The notes under the pieces: model-generated
What the model saw: only the letters and a program-made list of their open reading frames with translations
Databases searched by the model: none
What the model was told of the DNA's origin: nothing
Shown: one piece after another, positions 57,256 through 64,000 of the stretch
Position numbering within the stretch: position 1 is the first letter of the stretch
How the letters are laid out: every line of letters begins with the position of its first letter
Program-made: the position numbers and the translations under genes
Source of the DNA: Pseudoalteromonas sp. DL-6
Lineage (GTDB): Bacteria > Pseudomonadota > Gammaproteobacteria > Enterobacterales > Alteromonadaceae
Length of the DNA: 64,000 bases
Assembly: GCF_004328665.1 (NCBI RefSeq)
Contig: NZ_CP019770.1
Span: 558,001-622,000, forward strand
Direction: 5' to 3'

Positions 57256-60147
57256 ATGTCAAACGCCAAATCTCTTGAACAATTAGAGCAAAAGCAAGAT
57301 TTTATTCGCCGCCATATTGGGCCAAGCCCAGCGCAAGTAAACGACATGCTTAGCGCTCTTGAAGTATCGAGCGTTGAAGAGCTGATCGGTCAAACTGTAC
57401 CTGCTGGTATTCGTCTTGAGCAAGGTCTTAATATCGGCGAAAGCCGCACCGAAGTTGAAACACTAAGCTACTTAAAATCAGTAGCAAGCAAAAACAAAGT
57501 TTTCAAATCGTATATTGGCCAAGGCTACCACCCAACTCACGTACCGCACGTAATTTTACGTAACGTACTTGAAAATCCGGGTTGGTATACAGCGTACACA
57601 CCGTATCAGCCAGAGATTGCACAAGGGCGTTTAGAGTCACTATTAAATTTCCAGACTATGACCCTAGATATTACCGGCCTAGATTTAGCAAGTGCCTCAC
57701 TGCTTGACGAATCAACCGCTGCAGCCGAGGCTATGGGCCTGGCAAAACGTGTATCTAAAGCTAAAAAAGCCAATGCGTTCTTTATTGCCGACGACGTACA
57801 CACGCAAACCATTGACGTAGTGAGCACCCGTGCAGAGCAATTTGGTTTTGAAATTATTGTAGGTAAAGCCGCCGATGCTGTGAACCACGATATTTTTGGT
57901 GCGTTATTCCAATACCCGTCAACATCAGGCGAAATTGTTGACATAACAGACCTAATAGCTGGCGTACAAAGCAAAAAAGCGATTGCCTGTGTAGCTGCCG
58001 ATATCATGAGCTTATTACTATTAAAAGCACCGGGTAAATTAGGCGCCGACGTAGTACTTGGTTCAGCGCAGCGTTTTGGCGTACCTATGGGTTACGGCGG
58101 TCCACATGCTGCATTTTTTGCAACACGTGATGCGTACAAACGTTCATTACCAGGTCGTATTATTGGTGTATCAAAAGACCGTTTAGGTAACGATGCATTA
58201 CGTATGGCAATGCAAACCCGTGAGCAACATATTCGCCGCGACAAAGCCAATTCAAACATTTGTACTGCGCAAGTATTGCTAGCGAACATGGCGGCGTTTT
58301 ACGCTGTATACCATGGCCCGCAAGGCTTAAAAACTATTGCACAACGCATTCACCGTTTTGCTGATATTTTAGCAACCGGCTTAAAAGCAAAAGGTGTGGC
58401 ACTTAAACACACTACTTGGTTTGACACATTAACGGTAGTTGATGAAAACAAAGCCGACGTGATTGCGCGTGCTGTGGCTAAAGGCGTTAACTTTGCTGCT
58501 AACCATGCGGGTGAATACTCAATTTCAGTATCAGAAACCACAACCCGTGCAGACGTTGCTGAGTTATTTGATATTATTTTAGGCGAAGGCCATGGCCTAA
58601 GCGTAGATGCGATTGCCGCTGATGTTGAAGCAAATGGCAGCGAGTCTATTCCTGCAAGCCTAGTGCGTGATGATGAAATACTAACGCATCCAAACTTTAA
58701 CAGCTACCACAGCGAAACAGACATGCTTCGCTATATTAAGCGCCTTGAAAACAAAGATTTAGCGCTTAATCACTCTATGATCTCGTTAGGTTCATGTACC
58801 ATGAAACTAAACGCGACCGCTGAAATGATCCCAGTTACCTGGCCTGAATTCGCTAACCTTCACCCATTCTGCCCACTAGACCAAGCAGAAGGTTACCAAA
58901 TAATGATTAACGAGCTACACGATTGGCTAGTTAACATTACCGGTTACGATGCGGTTTCACTGCAACCAAACTCAGGTGCACAAGGTGAATACGCAGGCTT
59001 AATCGCCATTCGTAAATACCACGAGTCACGAGGGGACGCGCACCGTAACGTATGTTTAATCCCAAGTTCTGCGCACGGTACTAACCCAGCATCGGCACAA
59101 ATGGCCAGCATGAAAATTGTGGTTGTTAACTGTGATAAAAATGGCAACATCGACATGGAAGACCTAAAAGCGAAAGCTGAAGAAGTCTCTGAAAATCTAT
59201 CATGTGCCATGATAACGTACCCATCTACCCACGGTGTATACGAAGAAACGATTCGTGAGTTATGTGAAATTGTACACCAGCACGGTGGCCAAGTTTACAT
59301 GGATGGCGCAAACATGAACGCGCAAGTAGGTGTTACTAGCCCAGGCTTTATTGGCTCAGACGTATCGCATTTAAACTTACATAAAACCTTTTGTATTCCA
59401 CACGGTGGCGGCGGCCCAGGTGTAGGCCCAATAGGTGTTAAATCGCACCTTGCGCCATTTATGCCAAACCACAGCGTAATTAACGTACCAGGTACTAACG
59501 CTGGCAACGGCGCGGTATCGGCAGCGCCTTACGGCTCTGCAGCTATTTTACCTATTTCATGGGCTTACATTGCCATGATGGGCTCTGAGGGCTTAAAACA
59601 AGCGACAGAAATGGCGATTGTAAATGCTAACTACTTAAGCAATGAGCTTAGCAAGCACTTCCCAATTTTATACCGTGGCCGTAACAATCGCGTTGCCCAC
59701 GAATGTATTATTGACCTACGCCCATTAAAAGAAGCCTCAGGCATTACTGAAATGGACGTTGCTAAGCGCTTACAAGATTATGGTTTCCACTCACCAACAA
59801 TGTCGTTCCCAGTAGCGGGCACATTAATGATTGAGCCAACTGAATCTGAGTCTAAGGGCGAGATTGACCGCTTTATTGAAGCGATGGTATCTATTAAAGG
59901 TGAAATTGATAAAATCATTTCTGGTGAATGGTCTATCGAAAACAACCCATTGGTATTTGCACCACACACGCAAGCTGATGTGTTAGGTAATGAGTGGGAC
60001 CGTGCGTATGACCGTTTTTACGCTGCCTTCCCAGTACCAGCAGTAGCTAAAGACAAGTTCTGGCCAACCGTTACACGTATCGATGATGTATACGGCGACC
60101 GTAATTTAGTATGTGCATGTCCTCCGATTGAGACATACCGCGACTAA
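57256..60147 (+). CDS. gcvP: Glycine dehydrogenase (decarboxylating), P protein
   Basis: Pyridoxal-phosphate enzyme that decarboxylates glycine and loads the H protein. It has 963 residues (E. coli 957). It starts with the conserved FIRRHIGPS. The PLP-binding Lys710 lies in [31 protein letters not shown] and [11 protein letters not shown] segments are present. The protein is the fused P1-P2 homodimeric type. A 165-bp gap with a terminator precedes it. Confidence 0.98.
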   Translation: MSNAKSLEQLEQKQDFIRRHIGPSPAQVNDMLSALEVSSVEELIGQTVPAGIRLEQGLNIGESRTEVETLSYLKSVASKNKVFKSYIGQGYHPTHVPHVILRNVLENPGWYTAYTPYQPEIAQGRLESLLNFQTMTLDITGLDLASASLLDESTAAAEAMGLAKRVSKAKKANAFFIADDVHTQTIDVVSTRAEQFGFEIIVGKAADAVNHDIFGALFQYPSTSGEIVDITDLIAGVQSKKAIACVAADIMSLLLLKAPGKLGADVVLGSAQRFGVPMGYGGPHAAFFATRDAYKRSLPGRIIGVSKDRLGNDALRMAMQTREQHIRRDKANSNICTAQVLLANMAAFYAVYHGPQGLKTIAQRIHRFADILATGLKAKGVALKHTTWFDTLTVVDENKADVIARAVAKGVNFAANHAGEYSISVSETTTRADVAELFDIILGEGHGLSVDAIAADVEANGSESIPASLVRDDEILTHPNFNSYHSETDMLRYIKRLENKDLALNHSMISLGSCTMKLNATAEMIPVTWPEFANLHPFCPLDQAEGYQIMINELHDWLVNITGYDAVSLQPNSGAQGEYAGLIAIRKYHESRGDAHRNVCLIPSSAHGTNPASAQMASMKIVVVNCDKNGNIDMEDLKAKAEEVSENLSCAMITYPSTHGVYEETIRELCEIVHQHGGQVYMDGANMNAQVGVTSPGFIGSDVSHLNLHKTFCIPHGGGGPGVGPIGVKSHLAPFMPNHSVINVPGTNAGNGAVSAAPYGSAAILPISWAYIAMMGSEGLKQATEMAIVNANYLSNELSKHFPILYRGRNNRVAHECIIDLRPLKEASGITEMDVAKRLQDYGFHSPTMSFPVAGTLMIEPTESESKGEIDRFIEAMVSIKGEIDKIISGEWSIENNPLVFAPHTQADVLGNEWDRAYDRFYAAFPVPAVAKDKFWPTVTRIDDVYGDRNLVCACPPIETYRD

Positions 60148-60192
60148 TTTTTTGAAAAAATTTCCATTGTAGAGTGGGATTTATCAAAATTA

Positions 60193-60226
60193 TAAAAGCC
60201 GTTGCAGCAATGCAGCGGCTTTTTTG
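60193..60226 (+). terminator. Intrinsic terminator of gcvP
   Basis: AAAAGCCG and CGGCTTTT arms with inner pairing (TTGC/GCAG region) and six T residues, 45 bases after the gcvP stop. Confidence 0.88.
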
Positions 60227-60255
60227 TGCGTGGTGATTAACGTTAATTGTATAAA

Positions 60256-60288
60256 TGTAGGTTGGATAGAGTGAAACGAAGCCCAACA
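60256..60288. repeat. Dispersed REP-type sequence
   Basis: TGTAGGTTGGATAGAGTGAA followed by ACGAAGCCCAACA, with GTTGG/CCAAC arms. This pattern is a widespread REP-like repeat in proteobacterial genomes. Its presence just past gcvP begins the 609-bp non-coding region before the abortive-infection gene. Confidence 0.6.
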
Positions 60289-60431
60289 AATCACAAATAT
60301 ACTTACTAGCTCAAAAACCAAGAGTGTGTGTTATTTATTGTAGGCGCACAGCTTGCTTACGCGCTGCCTTAGCCTGAGTAGATGCTTGAAATTACTATTA
60401 CAGGTAAAGTTGATGCGTTTCGTGCTTCTAG

Positions 60432-60510
60432 AAATTAGAAACCTTATTCAAGGTTTTGTCGCGCTGGCGACGGCAGCCAAAGAGGGACTGCCGCTGACCC
60501 CTCTCTGGAC
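60432..60510 (+). repeat. 79-bp direct repeat, left copy, flanking the abi cassette
   Basis: It matches 61970-62048 at 71 of 79 positions in the same orientation. Internally it has a GTCGC-GCTG-GCGAC hairpin and a GGCAG...CTGCC hairpin. With the right copy it brackets 1459 bp holding the Abi_2 gene and its upstream small RNA. Confidence 0.9.
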
Positions 60511-60572
60511 ACTCTCAGCGCACCCGAGCATCACGCTCAATCCTTCAAACCACAATTGATGTGAACGTAAAC

Positions 60573-60627
60573 GGCGAAGATAGGCCATCCATGGCCTAGT
60601 TTCGCCTTATCGCGCATCCATGCGCGA
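60573..60627. repeat. Twin hairpins with identical CATCCATG tips
   Basis: Hairpin 1 (60573-60606): GGCGAA and TAGGCCAT arms, CC loop, ATGGCCTA and TTCGCC, with a 2x2 internal loop. Hairpin 2 (60610-60627): TCGCGCAT-CC-ATGCGCGA, perfect 8 bp. Only three bases separate them. They look like a REP doublet; no T-tract follows, so they are not ordinary terminators. Confidence 0.85.
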
Positions 60628-60725
60628 CATTACTCATCAATTGCTTATTTTCAGGGCGTGATGACGGGGGAGGGTGTTAAACGTGAGATTGGTGTTTTGT
60701 CTTGGCAAAATGCAAGATCTGAGAT

Positions 60726-60758
60726 AATAGATTTTTAATTTTTTATTAAAAACCTATT
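60726..60758 (-). terminator. AT-rich hairpin at the end of the abi gene
   Basis: AATAGATTTTTAAT pairs with ATTAAAAACCTATT over 13 of 14 positions with a T5 loop. It overlaps the stop codon of the Abi_2 gene on the minus strand. It is weak thermodynamically and has no G+C-rich base, so termination is only possible. Confidence 0.4.
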
Positions 60759-61785
60759 AGATAAAGAATTCGTGCTCTAGCCAATTATCTGGGAAGCCCA
60801 TAGGAAACAACGGAATTTCAGGATGCAATAAGATCAAAGCTTTCACTTTGTTATTCCATTGACTATCAGGGCTAATCTGTTTCATTAAATATGCTAACAT
60901 TAGTATGATCATGTAGATACGTCGATTTGGTTGAATTTTGCTAGGTTCTAATCTACCAGGTAATTGCCAAATGACACCACGGGGTACTTTAGGTTGGATA
61001 GCTAATTCTCTATTCCAGAGACGGCTATGGTGCGCGCAACAATTTCTTATGAAATTTAAAGTATGTAGCCAACTTTCAAATACTTCTTGAGGCAACTCAA
61101 ACCTTTTTGCAATTTCTTTTCTATCTATATCTTTTGCAAGCCCTCTATAAAGATGTGAAATACTCCCAAAGGTTAGCTCTTCAGCCATCGCCCACCCAGG
61201 CATCAATCTAGGCTTATCATATGAATAATGGTAAAAGCGGGGATAGTTCTCTCTAACCCTTTTTTCTATACGTTCTTGCTTTATTTCATCATTAGCTGAG
61301 TTACGTTCAATTTTCTTAATATCTCTTTGGAGAGCATTAAATTCTTTTGTTTGCTTATCCTCAACTTCTTTTAGTAAGCGTTTATGCTGGTAAGTTCTTT
61401 TGAATAGACTTTCATTTAAGTACCAGTGAGAGCCACTGCACTCATCAGTCTCAGTTTGATACTTTATGCCCATCACATTATTAAGAGTGGCTCTGATGGC
61501 TACTTCAACTCTCTCTACAGCATCCATAATAAGAAGCCTTAGCTCCCTATCAAAAGCATACAGATCAACTATTTTTTTAAACTCAACCCCGTCTTTGAAT
61601 TGGTGTTCAATTTCTTGTCTTTCTTTAGGTTGTTGGAAAGGTCGCATATACGCACTAAGGCGAAAAAAGCTGATTACTTCTAAGTATTTTTCTGCTCGGT
61701 CAGGCTGTAGAATATGTAGACCGCGACTTTGTAAAAGGGTTATTTGTTCGTTTACAGTGATGGCTGGTTTATTGAATTGAGTCAT
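60757..61785 (-). CDS. Abi_2 (AbiD/AbiF-type) HEPN abortive infection protein
   Basis: Predicted phage-defence protein, 342 residues. The Abi_2 N-terminal pattern is visible: QITLLQSRGLHI, AEKYLEVISFFRLSAYMRPF and LYAFDRELRLLIMDAVERVE. The C-terminal half has the HEPN ribonuclease-type motif R247-NCCAH252 followed by HSRLWNRE. A charged coiled insertion lies around residues 140-185. Active members are thought to cleave RNA on phage infection, stopping phage spread by halting the host; that is family inference. AAGG precedes the ATG. Just upstream is a small-RNA-like transcription unit, and 79-bp repeats flank the locus. Confidence 0.85.
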   Translation of the reverse strand: MTQFNKPAITVNEQITLLQSRGLHILQPDRAEKYLEVISFFRLSAYMRPFQQPKERQEIEHQFKDGVEFKKIVDLYAFDRELRLLIMDAVERVEVAIRATLNNVMGIKYQTETDECSGSHWYLNESLFKRTYQHKRLLKEVEDKQTKEFNALQRDIKKIERNSANDEIKQERIEKRVRENYPRFYHYSYDKPRLMPGWAMAEELTFGSISHLYRGLAKDIDRKEIAKRFELPQEVFESWLHTLNFIRNCCAHHSRLWNRELAIQPKVPRGVIWQLPGRLEPSKIQPNRRIYMIILMLAYLMKQISPDSQWNNKVKALILLHPEIPLFPMGFPDNWLEHEFFI

Positions 61786-61818
61786 TATGCCTTCTTAATA
61801 TTAGTAATAAGCAGACAT

Positions 61819-61870
61819 AAAAAAGCCCGCGCAATTTGAGCATTCAAAAGAGGCTTGGCGGGCGTGTTGT
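61819..61870 (-). ncRNA. Candidate small RNA upstream of the Abi_2 gene
   Basis: A complete promoter-to-terminator unit of about 50 nt on the same strand as the abi gene. The transcript would end in GCCCGC...GCGGGC followed by six T (a perfect intrinsic terminator). The large loop contains a second stem TTTGA/TCAAA. I recall that structured RNAs upstream of abiF/Abi_2 genes have been described, which this matches in position; sequence match was not tested. A role as an RNA antitoxin or sensor of the HEPN protein is inference. The 5' end is estimated from the -10 box. Confidence 0.6.
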
Positions 61871-61875
61871 TGACA

Positions 61876-61904
61876 ATACTAGCCATAAGAGATCGCTCCG
61901 TCAA
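61876..61904 (-). promoter_or_regulatory. Promoter of the candidate abi small RNA
   Basis: On the minus strand TTGACG (61904-61899), a 17-bp spacer and TAGTAT (61881-61876). Both hexamers are near consensus with ideal spacing. The predicted start is about 45 nt ahead of the terminator and about 85 nt ahead of the abi start codon. Confidence 0.65.
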
Positions 61905-61969
61905 TATATTTTAATAAAAACACGTTTTAGTAATTAACTCATAAAGAGTAAAAACAAACAAGGTATCTA

Positions 61970-62048
61970 TAATTAAAAACCTTATTCAAGATTTTGTCGC
62001 GCTGGCGACAGCAGTCAAAGAGGGACTGCCGCTGGCCGGTCTCTGGAC
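61970..62048 (+). repeat. 79-bp direct repeat, right copy
   Basis: Same orientation as 60432-60510, 71/79 identical. In this copy the second hairpin is GCAGTC/GACTGC, where a change on one arm (C to T) restores a pair lost in the left copy, so structure seems maintained. Confidence 0.9.
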
Positions 62049-62331
62049 TTGGTAAGATTCTTTTAAAATCATATTTTTGTTCTTTAGTTATTTTTAAAGT
62101 GAATGATGTATAAAGAAGTTGCTAAATTAATCTAGCCATAAGTATATTGTAGTGGCATAGTTGGTTTGGCCACCCATTAGAAAGTTCCGGTCAAGCAGGT
62201 TGCTGTGCTTTCTTGATCTTTTTATTCAAAAGCTAAGTGTTCTTATTATTTAAATTCGAACCAAAGGGGGTCAAATCTTGACTTCAGACATTAAAAATAG
62301 ATAAATCAGAATGGGTGTCATTATAATTATC
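62049..62331. other. Non-coding region between the abi cassette and the serine hydrolase gene
   Basis: About 280 bp, AT-rich, without an open frame of note. No terminal inverted repeats or transposase remnant could be recognised. Confidence 0.5.
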
Positions 62332-63690
62332 TTAAATTTTAATTGCCTCACTCGGCGTGGTTGATAACCCACTAAAATATTTCATTATTAATTTCCCTTG
62401 GCTGTTTTTTTCAATGACTAAATAGTTATTTGAATTAGGGTAATAAAAACTATTTTTAGACATGGGGATTAGCTTTATTTTATTTCCACCAGTGCGCTGA
62501 GAATATAAAACATCATTTTCATAAATTAGGCTGCGAGAAGTATTTTTATTAATACGGTAATCGCCTAAAACGGGTGATAGTTGCTCCGCTGTTACATTTA
62601 CGCTTTTAAATTTTGGTAGTTCTATACCTAGTACTTTAGCTGTGAGTTTTTCGTTTATAAAAATAGGGTTTATATGGTTTGAATTAGCGAGTACGGCTAC
62701 GTATAGTTTTTGTTCGGGTATATAGCGTGCATGTGCTAAAAAGCCATTTATTCCACCGGTGTGCTTAATTACCGTATAGTCATTAAAAGGCTTAACAATT
62801 AGGCCGTAACCATAGGATGAAAAGCTGCCGTTGTTGAGTTTAAAAGGGCTGACCATCTTCTCATAACTTGCTTTACTAATAAGCTTGCCAGACGATAATG
62901 CACTAAACCAAATATTTAAGTCAGTTGGAGTAGATATAAGGGCCCCTGCGGCATAGGGCCAATCCATATTAATATAACTTGTGTTTATAAAGCCTTGCGC
63001 TGTTTGTTCATATCCAGCTGCGCGGTGAGGAATAAGCTCTTGCCCTTCGTAGCTACTTTGTGTCATCCCCAGTTTTTTAAAAATATTTTGTTCAACGAAC
63101 TCTTTATAAGATTGCCCACTTGCTACTTCAACTATTTTACCAAGTAGTGAATAACCTGTATTTGAATAAGCCATTGCTTCGCCTGGTTTAAAAACCATAG
63201 GGTGCTTGGCAAAACGCGCTAGCGTGTCGTCAACGCTTGCAGGTACTTGTATTTCTTTATCGAATAGGTCGTCGTCATCGGTATAATTTGCTATTCCCGA
63301 TGTGTGGGTCAGTAAGTTTTCTATTGTGACGAGGTTACCCTCAGTAGGAAAGCTTGGAACATACTTATGAATATTGTCAGAGGTTAATAATTTACCTTGC
63401 TCTTGCAGCATCATAATTGCAGCAGCGGTAAACTGTTTTGAAATAGAGCCTAATCGTAAAACACTTTGATTGGTAAGTGGAATGTTGTGTTCAAGGTTGG
63501 CAAGCCCTCGGGTTCCTTTAAAAACAGTTTTTTCATTTTTACTTATTATCACCGACACACCAGGCTCACTGGCTGAAAGGGTATCATTAAGGATTTGCTG
63601 GTACTGTAAAGCTGTAGGCTCTGCTTTAGCTTGGTTGGGTATTAATAGAGTAAGAGCTAATAAGCAGCTCGTGTAAAATGGCTTTATCAT
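62332..63690 (-). CDS. Beta-lactamase-family serine hydrolase, exported
   Basis: A 452-residue protein of the class C beta-lactamase/DD-peptidase/esterase superfamily. A signal peptide is visible (MIKPFYTSCLLALTLLIPNQ, cleavage near AKA). The catalytic Ser82-x-x-Lys85 is in LGSISKQF, Tyr in AYSNTGYSLLG, and the third motif HTG in IKHTGGINGF. A C-terminal extension of ~100 residues follows. The ATG at 63690 has AAAGGA at good spacing; an ATG two codons earlier overlaps that site. The substrate (peptide, ester or beta-lactam) cannot be predicted; resistance should not be assumed. Confidence 0.87.
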   Translation of the reverse strand: MIKPFYTSCLLALTLLIPNQAKAEPTALQYQQILNDTLSASEPGVSVIISKNEKTVFKGTRGLANLEHNIPLTNQSVLRLGSISKQFTAAAIMMLQEQGKLLTSDNIHKYVPSFPTEGNLVTIENLLTHTSGIANYTDDDDLFDKEIQVPASVDDTLARFAKHPMVFKPGEAMAYSNTGYSLLGKIVEVASGQSYKEFVEQNIFKKLGMTQSSYEGQELIPHRAAGYEQTAQGFINTSYINMDWPYAAGALISTPTDLNIWFSALSSGKLISKASYEKMVSPFKLNNGSFSSYGYGLIVKPFNDYTVIKHTGGINGFLAHARYIPEQKLYVAVLANSNHINPIFINEKLTAKVLGIELPKFKSVNVTAEQLSPVLGDYRINKNTSRSLIYENDVLYSQRTGGNKIKLIPMSKNSFYYPNSNNYLVIEKNSQGKLIMKYFSGLSTTPSEAIKI

Positions 63691-63879
63691 GTTCATCCTT
63701 TAATTTTTATATCAAGTTCGCTAATGAGCTGGCGTTCCTTGCGCTTTATAGTGAGTTAATATTGCACAGCTAAAAAGTAAACACAATTAATGACGTTATT
63801 AAGTGCTTAGTACTGATTAATAAGTACAATAGTTAAAATTTATTTATTTTAATTTTATATTTATAAGGAAGTTGTTTAT

Positions 63880-64000
63880 ATGAGTGATGTAACGCCATTT
63901 TTATATATTGCTGTTATGGCTTTTTATTTTTTACACAAAAACGAAGAAGGTAAAATACTAGTACCGATTGTTGCTTTTGCAGCAATACCGTTATTTAGTA
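63880..64000 (+). CDS. N-terminus of an unidentified membrane protein (cut by window end)
   Basis: The frame from an ATG at 63880, with AAGGAAG about 9 bases upstream, is open for 40 codons to the window edge. Two hydrophobic stretches are seen (FLYIAVMAFYFL and VPIVAFAAIPLF) separated by a charged HKNEEGK turn, so it is likely an integral membrane protein. Too little is visible for a family call. Confidence 0.55.
   Translation, partial: MSDVTPFLYIAVMAFYFLHKNEEGKILVPIVAFAAIPLFS

Noticed and set aside
60353..60559. 68-codon frame before the abi gene
   Set aside because: It runs through the 79-bp repeat, has no ribosome binding site and no protein-like pattern.
62049..62331. Insertion sequence remnant right of the abi cassette
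   Set aside because: No transposase fragment, terminal inverted repeat or target duplication could be recognised.
62332..63690. Antibiotic-resistance beta-lactamase
   Set aside because: Motifs fit the wide serine hydrolase superfamily with a long C-terminal extension; nothing in sequence or context supports a resistance enzyme.

Overview
The window looks like a core chromosomal segment of a marine gammaproteobacterium of the Alteromonadales, most likely Pseudoalteromonas. This rests on recognisable protein families, the moderately low G+C content, a meso-DAP type MurE, the lpoA/rsmI/rnpB/mraZ neighbourhood, and many TonB, c-di-GMP and chemotaxis genes. It is inference; no database search was possible.

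Layout. 1-2736: lpoA (partial, minus) diverges from rsmI, which is followed by RNase P RNA and its terminator. 2737-3377: an unusual 640-bp non-coding tract of 7-bp-phased repeats and small hairpins, including a perfect 15-copy heptamer array. 3378-10738: MscS channel, YihY/BrkB membrane protein, a GGDEF/EAL c-di-GMP protein, pirin, and a yqjD/yqjE/yqjK-like stress membrane operon. 11182-29111: the complete, tightly overlapping division and cell wall (dcw) cluster mraZ-rsmH-ftsL-ftsI-murE-murF-mraY-murD-ftsW-murG-murC-ddlB-ftsQ-ftsA-ftsZ, then lpxC, preceded by a promoter with five TGG boxes in exact 10-bp phase (putative MraZ operator). 29134-42167: housekeeping and accessory genes (nucleotide clean-up yjjX/yjjG, prkB, secreted beta-propeller, M1 aminopeptidase, a degenerate tyrosine-recombinase-like protein, GST, PpiC, glutathione peroxidase, GNAT, and a sensor kinase/response regulator pair). 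42162-42923: three ~260-bp tandem repeats. 42943-51357: queG, chemotaxis receptor, glycerophosphodiesterase, DMT transporter, enoyl-CoA hydratase family protein, rnr-rlmB. 51442-60147: FecA-like TonB receptor with a likely Fur box, a LysR regulator, and the glycine cleavage operon headed by a diverged GcvT-like paralogue.

60226-62331 is the most accessory-looking region. An Abi_2/AbiF-type HEPN abortive-infection gene is preceded on its own strand by a ~50-nt promoter-to-terminator unit that looks like a small RNA. The pair is bracketed by 79-bp direct repeats (71/79 identical) and accompanied by twin hairpins, so it reads as a compact phage-defence cassette. The window ends with a beta-lactamase-family serine hydrolase and the start of an unidentified membrane protein.

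The main systems are peptidoglycan precursor synthesis and septation (dcw), one-carbon/glycine metabolism (gcv), RNA processing (rnpB, rnr, rlmB, rsmI, queG), c-di-GMP and two-component signalling, and a candidate RNA-linked abortive infection module. Start codons were moved inward from the longest reading frame where a ribosome binding site, gene overlap or signal peptide supported it.
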